Assembly: GCF_013694245.2 (NCBI RefSeq)
Contig: NZ_CP059322.2
Location: 2,228,001 to 2,292,000 of the forward strand
DNA length: 64,000 nt
Direction: 5' to 3'
From: Micromonospora ferruginea
GTDB lineage: Bacteria > Actinomycetota > Actinomycetes > Mycobacteriales > Micromonosporaceae
Shown piece after piece: positions 7,251-14,745 of the stretch. Numbering within the stretch: the stretch's first letter is position 1; each line of letters opens with the position of its first letter. Both the position numbers and the translations under genes were made by a program. The notes under the pieces were generated by a model. That model saw nothing but the letters and a program-made list of their open reading frames with translations. It searched no databases and was not told where the DNA came from.

Positions 7251-8809
7251 GAGGGCTGCTGCTCCAGGATCTCCGTCGCCGGGTTGAAGTAGTCGTCGGC
7301 GTGCCGCGCCACCCCGTCGAGACCCTTGCCCCGGTCCGCCGGCCGCTTCATGATCCCGAACGTGCCCTCGGCGATCGCCGTCAACAACGACTGCTCCCCG
7401 ATCCGCTCCAGCAACTCCACCGCCTCACCGAGCACCCGGTGCGCCCGCTGCTGGATGAACCCGCCCGGCGCCGGCACGAAGTCCTCGTGCAACCCGCCCG
7501 CCGCGCCCAACACGTACCGCACGTTCTGCAACGCGATGTCCCGGTCCGACAACCACGGCGTCACCACCGCCTCGGTCATCATCCCCACCAGCAGGATGCC
7601 CTGCCCCGTCATGGTCCCGACCAGGTTGAAGAACCCGTCGAGCAGATTGCCCCGGAACACGTCCCCGGTCATGTGCTTCGTCGGCGGCATCCACTTCAAC
7701 GGCGCGTCCGGGAACAACTCCCGCGCCAGCAACGCGTGCGCCAACTCCAACCGGAACGACTCCGGCACATCCGGGTTGATCTCAAACGCGTGCCCCAGCC
7801 CCAACAGCGGATCGGTCAACCCCGCCTCGTGCGCGAAGAACTCGTTCAACAACTGCGACACCGTCACCGTGTGCGCCTCGTCCACCGCGTCCGCGGTGGT
7901 CAGGTAGTTGTCCTCACCGGTGTTGATGATGATCCCCGCCCGCGCGTGCACCTGCCGCGAGAACCGCTGGTCCACGAACGTGCGGATCGGGTTGATGTCC
8001 CGGAACAGGATCCCGTACATCGAGTCGTTGAGCATCATGTCCAGCCGCTCCAGGCCGGCCAGCGTCGCCATCTCCGGCATGCACAGACCCGACGCGTAGT
8101 TCGTCAGCCGCACGTACCGGCCCAACTCCTTCGACGAGGAGTCCAGCGCCGCCCGCATCAACCGGAAGTTCTCCTGCGTCGCGTACGTGCCGGCGAAACC
8201 CTCCCGGGTCGCCCCCTCCGGCACGTAGTCCAGCAACGACTGCCCCGTCGACCGGATCACCGCGATCACGTCCGCGCCGGCCCGCGCCGCCGCCTGCGCC
8301 TGCGGGATGTCCTCGTAGATGTCCCCGGTCGCCACGATCAGATAGATCCACGGCCGCTGCTTCGGATCCCCGTACCGCTTCACCAGCCGCTCGCGCTCCA
8401 CCCGCCGCCGGTCGACCTGCCGGATCCCCGCCGCCACCGCCCGCCGCGCCGCCCGCCGCGCCGCCGTCGCCGCCTTTCCCGACGGCACCGCGAACCGCAC
8501 CGACCCGGCCGCCGCCTTCTGCGCCAGCAACGTCACGTCCGCGATGCCCTCCCGCGCCAACGCGTCGAACACCGGCACCGACACCCCGTGCCCCAACCCC
8601 ACGTCGGCGACCACCGCGTCGACCAGCCGGTTCACCCACGGAATCCCGTCCGGATCCGCGCCGGACACCCCGGCCAGCCGCAGCACCGCCCGCTCCACCG
8701 ACACCGTCGTGTGGCTACGCGCCAGATCCACCACCGGCTGCCCGGCCCGGCGCGCCAACTCCCGCGCCCGCGCCACCAGCGCCGGATCCAACCCAAGCTT
8801 GCCTGTCAC
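7247..8809 (-). CDS. kamD: Beta-lysine/D-lysine 5,6-aminomutase alpha subunit
   Basis: This is the catalytic TIM-barrel subunit of lysine 5,6-aminomutase, which holds the substrate and PLP and partners KamE. At 520 residues it has the usual size. Recognisable conserved blocks are IYLIVATGDIYEDIPQAQAA, DVIAVIRSTGQSLLDYVPEG, FRLMRAALDSSSKELGRYV, GIIINTGEDNYLTTADA and WMPPTKHMTGDVFRGNLLDG. The GTG at 8809 has AAGGGA 6 bases upstream and overlaps the stop of the preceding amidohydrolase (GTGA). This places the amidohydrolase and aminomutase on one message. Confidence 0.96.
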   Translation of the reverse strand: MTGKLGLDPALVARARELARRAGQPVVDLARSHTTVSVERAVLRLAGVSGADPDGIPWVNRLVDAVVADVGLGHGVSVPVFDALAREGIADVTLLAQKAAAGSVRFAVPSGKAATAARRAARRAVAAGIRQVDRRRVERERLVKRYGDPKQRPWIYLIVATGDIYEDIPQAQAAARAGADVIAVIRSTGQSLLDYVPEGATREGFAGTYATQENFRLMRAALDSSSKELGRYVRLTNYASGLCMPEMATLAGLERLDMMLNDSMYGILFRDINPIRTFVDQRFSRQVHARAGIIINTGEDNYLTTADAVDEAHTVTVSQLLNEFFAHEAGLTDPLLGLGHAFEINPDVPESFRLELAHALLARELFPDAPLKWMPPTKHMTGDVFRGNLLDGFFNLVGTMTGQGILLVGMMTEAVVTPWLSDRDIALQNVRYVLGAAGGLHEDFVPAPGGFIQQRAHRVLGEAVELLERIGEQSLLTAIAEGTFGIMKRPADRGKGLDGVARHADDYFNPATEILEQQPS

Positions 8810-10380
8810 GAAGTCCCTTCCCGCTGATAGATCACGTCACCGCGCAACACCGTGGCCCGGCACACCGGAAGCGGAGTCGGATCGTCCGCCCCCCGCACCT
8901 CCGGATCCTCGGCCTGAAGCACCGGCAGACCCCGCTCCACCCCCGCCGGGGAGTCCCACACCGCGAACGTCGCCGGCGCACCCAACGCCAGGACCCCCTC
9001 GTTGTCCAGATGCACCGCCCGCCAACCACCGCGCGTGTGCGCCGCGAACGCCGCCCGCACACTCATCCGCTGCGACGGGTTGTGATGCGCCGCCGCCGCC
9101 CGCACCGAACCCCACGGGTCCAACGGCGTCACCGGCGAATCCGACCCGAACGCCAACGCCACCCCCACCCCGTGCATCGCACCCATCGGATTCGACTCCA
9201 ACGACCGCGCCAACCCCAACCGCGACTCGTACATCCGCCCCGAACCACCCCACAACCGGTCGAACGCCGGCTGCATCGACGCCACGATCCCGAACTCCAC
9301 GAACCCCGCGATCAACCGCTTGCTCATGATCTCCGCGTGCTCCACCCGGTGCCGCGCCGCCCGCAACCGCTCCGTACCCAGCTTCTCCGCCGCCTCCGCG
9401 AACCCCGCCAACACCGTCCCGATCGCCGCGTCACCGATCGCGTGGAACCCGCCCTGCATCCCGTGCGCCGCACAGTCCAACAGATGATCACGCACCTGCT
9501 CCGCCGACACGTACCCGTGCCCGCACGCCCCCGGCTCCCCGTCCAGGTACGCCCCCGACACGTGCGCCGTCCGCGACCCCAACGCCCCGTCCGCGAACAG
9601 GTCACCACCGGCGCCCACCGCGCCCAGGTCCCGGGCCCGCGCCGCACCCAGCAGCTCACCCCAGTACCCGTACACCTCCGGCAGCCCGTCCCCCGACACC
9701 GCCAACAGACCGGCGAAGTCCTCCTCGTCGGAAATGTCCGGACCACCGCACTCGTGCACCGCCGCGATCCCCAACGACGCCGCATGCCCCAACGCCCGAC
9801 GCTGCGCCGCCACCCGCTGCGCCCGCGTCACCGACGCGAACGCCGCCGCCCGCACCACGTGATGCGCATCCCGACGCAACCACCCCGACCCGTCGAACCC
9901 CGCCGCACCCGCCGCCTCCGGACACGCCGCCAACAACGACGCCGACACCAACGCCGAATGGATCGACGCCTGCGACAGATACACCCGGCGACCACCCGCC
10001 GCCCGATCCACCGCCGCCGCGTCCGGCAACACCGCATCCGCCCACGACGACTCGTCCCACCCGTGCCCCAACACCACCGCGTCGCCCGGCAACCCGCCCG
10101 CGAACGCCGCCACCGCCGCCAGCAGCTCCCCACCCGAACGCACCACCGACAGATCCAGCCCCGACAACGCCAGACCGGTGTCCGTCGCGTGCACGTGCGC
10201 GTCCACGAACGCCGGCGTCACCAGCGCGCCGCCCACCTCCACCACCCGGTCGGCCGCCGGCGCGTCCGCGTCCGCACCCAACCAGGCGATCCGCCCGTCC
10301 CGCACCAACAGCGCCGTCGCGCTCGGCTCGGCCGGACAGTGCAGCACTCCACCGCGATACAACGTCGAGGGGTTCGTCAT
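8806..10380 (-). CDS. YtcJ-type metal-dependent amidohydrolase inside the lysine operon
   Basis: This is a 524-residue amidohydrolase (Amidohydro_3/YtcJ group) expected to hydrolyse a C-N bond; the substrate is unknown. The composite beta-sandwich is followed by the TIM barrel with the metal-binding HxH (VDAHVHATD, near residue 62), HAIGDAAIG, the RVEHAEIM histidine and the FGSDSPV aspartate. All usual metal ligands appear present. It sits between kdd (4-base gap) and kamD (4-base overlap). Because of this tight coupling it probably acts on a derivative of lysine, beta-lysine or diaminohexanoate, for example an acylated or lactam form. That is inference: YtcJ proteins are promiscuous, and this gene is not part of the described clostridial pathway. 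Confidence 0.85.
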   Translation of the reverse strand: MTNPSTLYRGGVLHCPAEPSATALLVRDGRIAWLGADADAPAADRVVEVGGALVTPAFVDAHVHATDTGLALSGLDLSVVRSGGELLAAVAAFAGGLPGDAVVLGHGWDESSWADAVLPDAAAVDRAAGGRRVYLSQASIHSALVSASLLAACPEAAGAAGFDGSGWLRRDAHHVVRAAAFASVTRAQRVAAQRRALGHAASLGIAAVHECGGPDISDEEDFAGLLAVSGDGLPEVYGYWGELLGAARARDLGAVGAGGDLFADGALGSRTAHVSGAYLDGEPGACGHGYVSAEQVRDHLLDCAAHGMQGGFHAIGDAAIGTVLAGFAEAAEKLGTERLRAARHRVEHAEIMSKRLIAGFVEFGIVASMQPAFDRLWGGSGRMYESRLGLARSLESNPMGAMHGVGVALAFGSDSPVTPLDPWGSVRAAAAHHNPSQRMSVRAAFAAHTRGGWRAVHLDNEGVLALGAPATFAVWDSPAGVERGLPVLQAEDPEVRGADDPTPLPVCRATVLRGDVIYQREGTS

Positions 10381-10384
10381 GACC

Positions 10385-11446
10385 TCAGTCTGCCGCCAGC
10401 CGCGCCTCGAACAGGCCGCGCACCCCCGGCTCGGAGCGCAACAACTCCAACGCCAGCTCCGCGTGCCCCGGCACGAACCCGTTCCCCACCAGCATCGTCA
10501 CGTCCGCCGCCAGGCCCTCCGCACCCAACGCCGCCGCCGCGAAACTCGTCGCCATCGAGAAGAAGATCACCGTACCGCCGTCCGCCGTGGCCAGCACCGC
10601 ACCGTGTTCACACCCCGGCACGTCCACGCACACCACCGTCACGTCCGCCGGCGTACCCAACGCCGTGGTCACCGCCGTGGACAACCCCACCGGATCCCGC
10701 GCGTCCGCGAGGGCCACCGCGTCGGCCAACCCGGCCGCCACCAGCGCGTCACGCTCCGCCGCCACCGGCACCACCCCGACCGCACGAGCCGCGCCCGCCC
10801 GCCGCGCCGCCGCGAGGGACAGCGACCCGCTCTTGCCGGCCCCGCCGATCACCGCCACCGACACCGGACGCGCATCACCCTCGCGGCCCCGCCGCGCCAC
10901 CTGCTCGGCCACCACCCGCGCGGTCAACGCCGGCGCCCCGCACACGTCCAGCACGGCGAGCGACAGCTCCGGGTGCAGGTCCGCCGGCAGCACCGCGGCG
11001 ATCGACCGGGCGAACAGGATCGCGTACCCGTCGCACGGCACCTGCTCGCTGCGCCCGTCCCAGCGGGCCAGCCCGTCGAGGACGGTCAGCGGCGTCAGCG
11101 TCAACGACACCAGCGTGGCCACCCGGTCCCCCGGGCGCAGCCCCAGCGGGGAGCGCCGCCCCGCCTCCTCCACCGTGCCGATCAGCATGCCGCCGGAACC
11201 GGTCACCGGGTTCTGCATCTTGCCCCGGGTCGAGATGATGTCCAGCACCTCGGCGCGGACCCTCTCGCCGTCGCCGCCGTGCTTCTCCGCCAACTGCCGG
11301 AAACTCGCCGCGTCCAGGTTCAGCCGCTCCACCCGGATCCGCACCTCGTTCGCCGCGATCCGCGGGTCGGCGTCCAGGCGCCAGGCCGCCTGCGGCAGCA
11401 CCCCCGCCGGTTCCACGACTCGGTGCAGACCCACCGGTGACGTCAC
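10385..11446 (-). CDS. kdd: L-erythro-3,5-diaminohexanoate dehydrogenase
   Basis: Kdd oxidatively deaminates 3,5-diaminohexanoate to 5-amino-3-oxohexanoate with NAD(P)+. The 353-residue protein has an N-terminal medium-chain-dehydrogenase-like domain with the Kdd blocks STRGKMQNPVTGSGGMLIG and LTLTPL. A Rossmann domain follows with VAVIGGAGKSGSLSLAAARR near residues 200-219, then GTVIFFSMATSF. The start is a GTG at 11446 with AGGGGG upstream. It is the first gene of the leftward operon and is transcribed divergently from kamA across a 143-base spacer. The next reaction in the known pathway needs Kce, which is not in this window. Confidence 0.92.
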   Translation of the reverse strand: MTSPVGLHRVVEPAGVLPQAAWRLDADPRIAANEVRIRVERLNLDAASFRQLAEKHGGDGERVRAEVLDIISTRGKMQNPVTGSGGMLIGTVEEAGRRSPLGLRPGDRVATLVSLTLTPLTVLDGLARWDGRSEQVPCDGYAILFARSIAAVLPADLHPELSLAVLDVCGAPALTARVVAEQVARRGREGDARPVSVAVIGGAGKSGSLSLAAARRAGAARAVGVVPVAAERDALVAAGLADAVALADARDPVGLSTAVTTALGTPADVTVVCVDVPGCEHGAVLATADGGTVIFFSMATSFAAAALGAEGLAADVTMLVGNGFVPGHAELALELLRSEPGVRGLFEARLAAD

Positions 11447-11589
11447 GCCCGACCCCCTATGTCCAGCCGCCCGAACCCCTGGCCAGGGTTCGCGTCGCGG
11501 GAAAACTTACGGCAGACTAATTTCTTCACCGCAGATTTTCCAGTAGCCTTCGCAAGGTTGATCAACCCGCACCACGACGAGGAGGGGCC
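11447..11589. promoter_or_regulatory. Divergent kdd/kamA control region with an AT-rich island
   Basis: This 143-base spacer must hold promoters for both arms of the lysine module. Bases 11500-11562 are unusually AT-rich for the window. GGAAAA (11500-11505) and TTTTCC (11536-11541) form an inverted pair around CAGACTAATTT. This fits the general look of an Lrp/AsnC-type site, and an Lrp-family gene lies 2.5 kb away. No canonical -35/-10 pair could be fixed. Confidence 0.5.
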
Positions 11590-12996
11590 GTGACCCAGAC
11601 CCAACCGGTGGAGACCATCCCGACGCCCCGCTCCACGCCGGTCGCCGCTCCCACCGCCGGACAGCCCTACGAATACCGACGCGCCCCCCTGGTCGAACCC
11701 GACTGGACCCGCTTCCCCGGCTGGCGCCACGTCACCCGGGAACAGTGGGAGAGCGCACAGTGGCAGCGCGTCAACTGCGTCAAGAACATCAAGCAGCTCC
11801 GCACGGTCCTCGGTGACCTCGTCGACGAGACCTTCTACGCCGACCTCGAGGCCGACCAGAAGGCCCTGGCCACCATGTCCATGCTGGTGCCGCCCCAGAT
11901 GATCAACACGATGGTGCCGTTCGCGCCGATGACCACCGAGGCGCTGCTCGCCGACCCGGTCCGCCGCTACATGATCCCGGTCGCCTCCGACCGGCGCACC
12001 GACTGGCCGTCCCACCCCTACGCCAGCCGCGACAGCCTCCACGAACACGACATGTGGGTCGCCGAGGGCCTCACCCACCGCTACCCCACCAAGGTTCTCG
12101 CCGAGCTGCTCTCCACCTGCCCGCAGTACTGCGGCCACTGCACCCGGATGGACCTCGTCGGCAACTCCACCCCCGCCGTCGACAAGCTCAAGCTCACCCT
12201 CAAGCCGGTCGACCGCTACGACGCCCACATCGCCTACCTCAAGGCCCACCCCGGGGTCCGCGACGTGGTCGTCTCCGGCGGCGACGTGGCCAACGTGCCG
12301 TGGAAGAACCTCGAGTCGTACCTCATGCGGCTGCTCGAGATCGGGACCATCCGCGACATCCGGCTCGCCACCAAGGCCCTCATGGGCCTGCCCCAGCACT
12401 GGCTGCAGCCCGACGTGGTCGAGGGCCTGGAGCGGGTCGCCCGCACCGCCGCCCGCCGCGGTGTCAACCTGGCCATCCACACCCACGTCAACCACGCCCA
12501 GTCGCTGACCCCGCTGGTCGCCAAGGCCGCCCAGACCGCCCTCGACGTCGGCGTCCGCGACGTGCGCAACCAGGGCGTGCTCATGCGCGGCGTCAACGCC
12601 ACCAGCGCCGACCTGCTCGACCTCTGCTTCGCGCTCCAGGGCGAGGCGGGCATCCTGCCGTACTACTTCTACATGTGCGACTTGATCCCCAACGCCGAGC
12701 ACTGGCGGGTCCCGGTCTGGCACGCCCAGCAGCTCCAGCACGACATCATGGGCTACCTGCCCGGCTACGCCACCCCGCGCATCGTCTGCGACGTCCCGTT
12801 CGTCGGCAAGCGCTGGGTGCACATGCTCACCGACTACGACCGTGAGCGCGGCATCTCCTACTGGACCAAGAACTACCGCACCTCGATCGAGTCGGCCGAC
12901 CTGGAGGCGCTCAACAAGCGCTACGCCTACTACGACCCGATCGACACCCTGCCGGAGGCCGGTCAGGCCTGGTGGCGCGCCCACCGCGACGACTGA
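11590..12996 (+). CDS. kamA: Lysine 2,3-aminomutase (radical SAM/PLP)
   Basis: KamA converts L-lysine to L-beta-lysine, the first step of the pathway. The 468-residue product has the radical-SAM cluster motif CxxxCxxC at Cys177, Cys181 and Cys184 (CPQYCGHC), the SAM-binding VVVSGGDV, and substrate-binding MCDLIPNAEHWRVP (Asp364). The PLP lysine region is unusual: the clostridial glycine-rich DAPGGGGK is replaced by DVPFVGK, with Asp401 and Lys407 one residue closer together. The GTG at 11590 has a strong AGGAGGGG site. It is divergent from kdd and ends at a hairpin terminator. Beta-lysine could also serve as an osmolyte or antibiotic precursor, but kamDE-kdd-kal next door argues for catabolism. 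Confidence 0.93.
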   Translation: MTQTQPVETIPTPRSTPVAAPTAGQPYEYRRAPLVEPDWTRFPGWRHVTREQWESAQWQRVNCVKNIKQLRTVLGDLVDETFYADLEADQKALATMSMLVPPQMINTMVPFAPMTTEALLADPVRRYMIPVASDRRTDWPSHPYASRDSLHEHDMWVAEGLTHRYPTKVLAELLSTCPQYCGHCTRMDLVGNSTPAVDKLKLTLKPVDRYDAHIAYLKAHPGVRDVVVSGGDVANVPWKNLESYLMRLLEIGTIRDIRLATKALMGLPQHWLQPDVVEGLERVARTAARRGVNLAIHTHVNHAQSLTPLVAKAAQTALDVGVRDVRNQGVLMRGVNATSADLLDLCFALQGEAGILPYYFYMCDLIPNAEHWRVPVWHAQQLQHDIMGYLPGYATPRIVCDVPFVGKRWVHMLTDYDRERGISYWTKNYRTSIESADLEALNKRYAYYDPIDTLPEAGQAWWRAHRDD

Positions 12997-13017
12997 CCCG
13001 CACCCCCAGGGACACCG

Positions 13018-13055
13018 CGAAGGCGGGCCACCGGTACTCCGGTGGCCCGCCTTCG
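13018..13055. terminator. Bidirectional hairpin between kamA and the csbD-like gene
   Basis: Arms 13018-13034 and 13039-13055 pair perfectly over 17 bases with a 4-base loop (TACT). The hairpin begins 21 bases after the kamA stop and ends 7 bases before the stop of the convergent csbD-like gene. Confidence 0.85.
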
Positions 13056-13062
13056 TTCGTGG

Positions 13063-13257
13063 TCACTTCTCGAACGCGTCCTTGACGTCGCGGCCGGCCT
13101 GCTTGACGTTCTCCCCGGCCTGCCTGGCGCGCGCCGTGCTCTGCTCGCCGGCGCCCTCGGCCCGCAACCGCTCGTTGTCGGTCATGTCGCCGATGCGCTC
13201 CTTGGCCATGCCGCTCATCTCCTGGGCCTTGTTCTTCGCCTTGTCGGTGAAGCTCAT
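13063..13257 (-). CDS. CsbD-family small stress protein
   Basis: This 64-residue hydrophilic protein is rich in Lys, Glu and Ala, of the CsbD/UPF0337 family, members of which are induced by general stress. No enzymatic role is known. The sequence starts MSFTDKAKNKAQEMSGMAKE and continues as one amphipathic helix-like chain ending VKDAFEK. A good AGGAGGG ribosome site precedes the ATG. It stands alone and converges on kamA. Upstream (13258-13413) lies the spacer to the divergent histidine phosphatase gene. Confidence 0.88.
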   Translation of the reverse strand: MSFTDKAKNKAQEMSGMAKERIGDMTDNERLRAEGAGEQSTARARQAGENVKQAGRDVKDAFEK

Positions 13258-13413
13258 GTCGCCCTCCTCGTCGGGTCGCGGCTTGCCCGGCTTGCGTCCC
13301 CGGTGCCGGGCTCGGGAAACGTCGTCGGCCGGCGCACATCGCGTAAGGCATCCTAGGACAATAGGTCAGAACGGCTTCCGGTGCCGGCACGGCAGGCGTG
13401 GTTGACTGGGCCG

Positions 13414-14025
13414 GTGAACGAGATCCTGCTGATCCGGCACGGCGAGACCGCGTGGAGCGCCAGCCACCGGCACACCTCGTACACCGATCTGGAGCTGACC
13501 GCCGACGGCGAGCGGCAGGCCCGCGCGCTCGCTCCCCTGCTCGCCGGCCGGCGCTTCGTGCGGGTGCTGTCCAGCCCTCGGCAACGCGCCACCCGCACCG
13601 CGCACCTCGCCGGGCTGACCGTCGACGCCACCGACCCCGACCTGGCCGAGTGGAACTACGGCGAGTACGAGGGACGCACCACCGCGGCCATCACCGAGGA
13701 ACGGCCGGACTGGACGATCTGGGCCGACGGCGGACCCGGCGGCGAGTCACCGGACGAGGTGGCCGCCCGCCTGGACCGCGTCCTGGCCCGGGTCGCCCCG
13801 CTGCTGGAGCGCGGCAGCGTCGCCCTGGTCGGGCACGGGCACAGCCTGCGGGTGCTCGGGGCGCGCTGGATCGGGCTGCCGCCGTCGGCCGGCGGGCTGC
13901 TGCGGCTGGACACCGCGACGCTGAGCGTGCTCGGTCACGAGCACGGCCGCCCGGTCATCCAGCGGTGGAACCTGCCGGCTCCGACGCCGAACGCGACCGC
14001 GGCCGACCGGGCAGCTCGGCACTGA
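13414..14025 (+). CDS. Histidine phosphatase-family protein (phosphoglycerate mutase-like)
   Basis: This is a cytoplasmic phosphohydrolase of the histidine-phosphatase superfamily; the substrate is not predictable. The product has about 203 residues and begins MNEILLIRHGETAW. The RHGE phosphohistidine motif sits at residues 8-11, followed by LSSPRQRATRTA and, late, VGHGHSLRVLG carrying the second catalytic histidine. I chose the GTG at 13414 because the family normally starts a few residues before RHG; a GTG at 13381 would add 11 residues. No clear ribosome site is visible, so a leaderless message is possible. Its last 71 bases overlap the 3' end of the opposite Lrp-family gene. Confidence 0.85.
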   Translation: MNEILLIRHGETAWSASHRHTSYTDLELTADGERQARALAPLLAGRRFVRVLSSPRQRATRTAHLAGLTVDATDPDLAEWNYGEYEGRTTAAITEERPDWTIWADGGPGGESPDEVAARLDRVLARVAPLLERGSVALVGHGHSLRVLGARWIGLPPSAGGLLRLDTATLSVLGHEHGRPVIQRWNLPAPTPNATAADRAARH

Positions 14026-14461
14026 TCTTCGGCGGCCGGTTCTCGTAGGGCGTGGAGAGCACCACCGTGGTGCGGGTGGTGACGTTCGCGGAGGTGCGGA
14101 TCTCCTGCAGCAGCCGCTCCAGGTCGGCCGGGCCGGCGACCCGCACGAGCAGGAGGTAGAAGTCCTCCCCCGCGACCGAGTAGCACGAGTCGATCTCGGG
14201 CAGGTGGGCCAGCCGCTCCGGCGCGTCGTCGGGCTGCGACGGGTCGAACGGCCGGATCGCCACGAACGCGGTCAGCGGCAGCTCCAGCGCCTCGAACGAC
14301 ACGCGGGCCGAATAGCCCCTGATCACGCCGCGCTGCTCCAGCCGGCGGACCCGCTGGTGCACGGCGGACACCGACAGCCCCACCCGCTCGGCCAGGTCCG
14401 TGTACGACAGCCGACCGTCGCCGGTCAGCGCGGCGACGATGGCGCGGTCGATGTCCTCCAC
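13955..14461 (-). CDS. Lrp/AsnC-family transcriptional regulator
   Basis: This 168-residue feast/famine regulator has an N-terminal helix-turn-helix (LSYTDLAERVGLSVSAVHQR, residues 18-37). A RAM ligand-sensing domain follows with YSVAGEDFYLLLVRV and TRTTVVLSTPYENRP. The GTG at 14461 begins VEDIDRAIVAALTGDGR, the usual Lrp N-terminus, with GGTAGG about 10 bases upstream. A much longer open frame continues upstream but is a GC artefact. The C-terminus runs about 20 residues past the usual family end and overlaps the convergent phosphatase gene. Lrp proteins often control amino-acid catabolism, so the lysine module nearby is a possible target (inference). Confidence 0.9.
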   Translation of the reverse strand: MEDIDRAIVAALTGDGRLSYTDLAERVGLSVSAVHQRVRRLEQRGVIRGYSARVSFEALELPLTAFVAIRPFDPSQPDDAPERLAHLPEIDSCYSVAGEDFYLLLVRVAGPADLERLLQEIRTSANVTTRTTVVLSTPYENRPPKISAELPGRPRSRSASEPAGSTAG

Positions 14462-14520
14462 GCGGTGCAACCTACCGGAGATAGCGCTCCCAGGGCGTAC
14501 CCGCCCCGCCGTCGTGACGC

Positions 14521-14736
14521 TCAGCGGGCCGTCCGGTCGCGGACCGCGTCGGCGGCGTAGTTGAGCACCTCCGCCATGTCCTCCTCGTCGAGGAACGGCA
14601 GGTCGGTGAGGATGTCCGTGACGGACATGCCCTCGGCCATCATGGCCAGCAGCGTGGCCACGGGGATGCGCGACTGCCGCACGCAGGGCGCGCCGCCCAT
14701 GACGTCGGGGTCGACGGTGATCCGGGGGAAGGTCAC
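14521..14736 (-). CDS. DUF433 protein (VapB45-like antitoxin family)
   Basis: This is a 71-residue protein of the DUF433 family, a small helix-turn-helix-like fold found as antitoxin beside PIN-type (DUF5615) toxins. It shows the family pattern: ITVDPDVMGGAPCVRQSRIPV, then VATLLAMMAEGMSVTDILTD and the LPFLDEEDMAEVLNYA helix. The start is a GTG at 14736, nine bases after the stop of the acyl-CoA dehydrogenase gene, with no clear ribosome site. Translational coupling is therefore likely. No toxin partner is found on either side, so it is an orphan; a role as antitoxin is doubtful. Confidence 0.85.
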   Translation of the reverse strand: MTFPRITVDPDVMGGAPCVRQSRIPVATLLAMMAEGMSVTDILTDLPFLDEEDMAEVLNYAADAVRDRTAR

Positions 14737-14745
14737 CGCGACAGG

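Noticed and set aside
4237..8809. Cobalamin riboswitch controlling kamDE
   Set aside because: No B12-box-like conserved core was seen upstream of kdd or inside the operon, and the genes are internal to a coupled operon.
11443..12984. A 513-codon frame antisense to kamA
   Set aside because: Its repetitive Val/Gly/Asp/His composition and exact mirror of kamA codon phase show it is a shadow; kamA carries the radical-SAM motif.
14521..14736. DUF433 gene as half of a toxin-antitoxin pair
   Set aside because: No PIN-like or other small toxin gene lies on either side; both neighbours are a dehydrogenase and a regulator.
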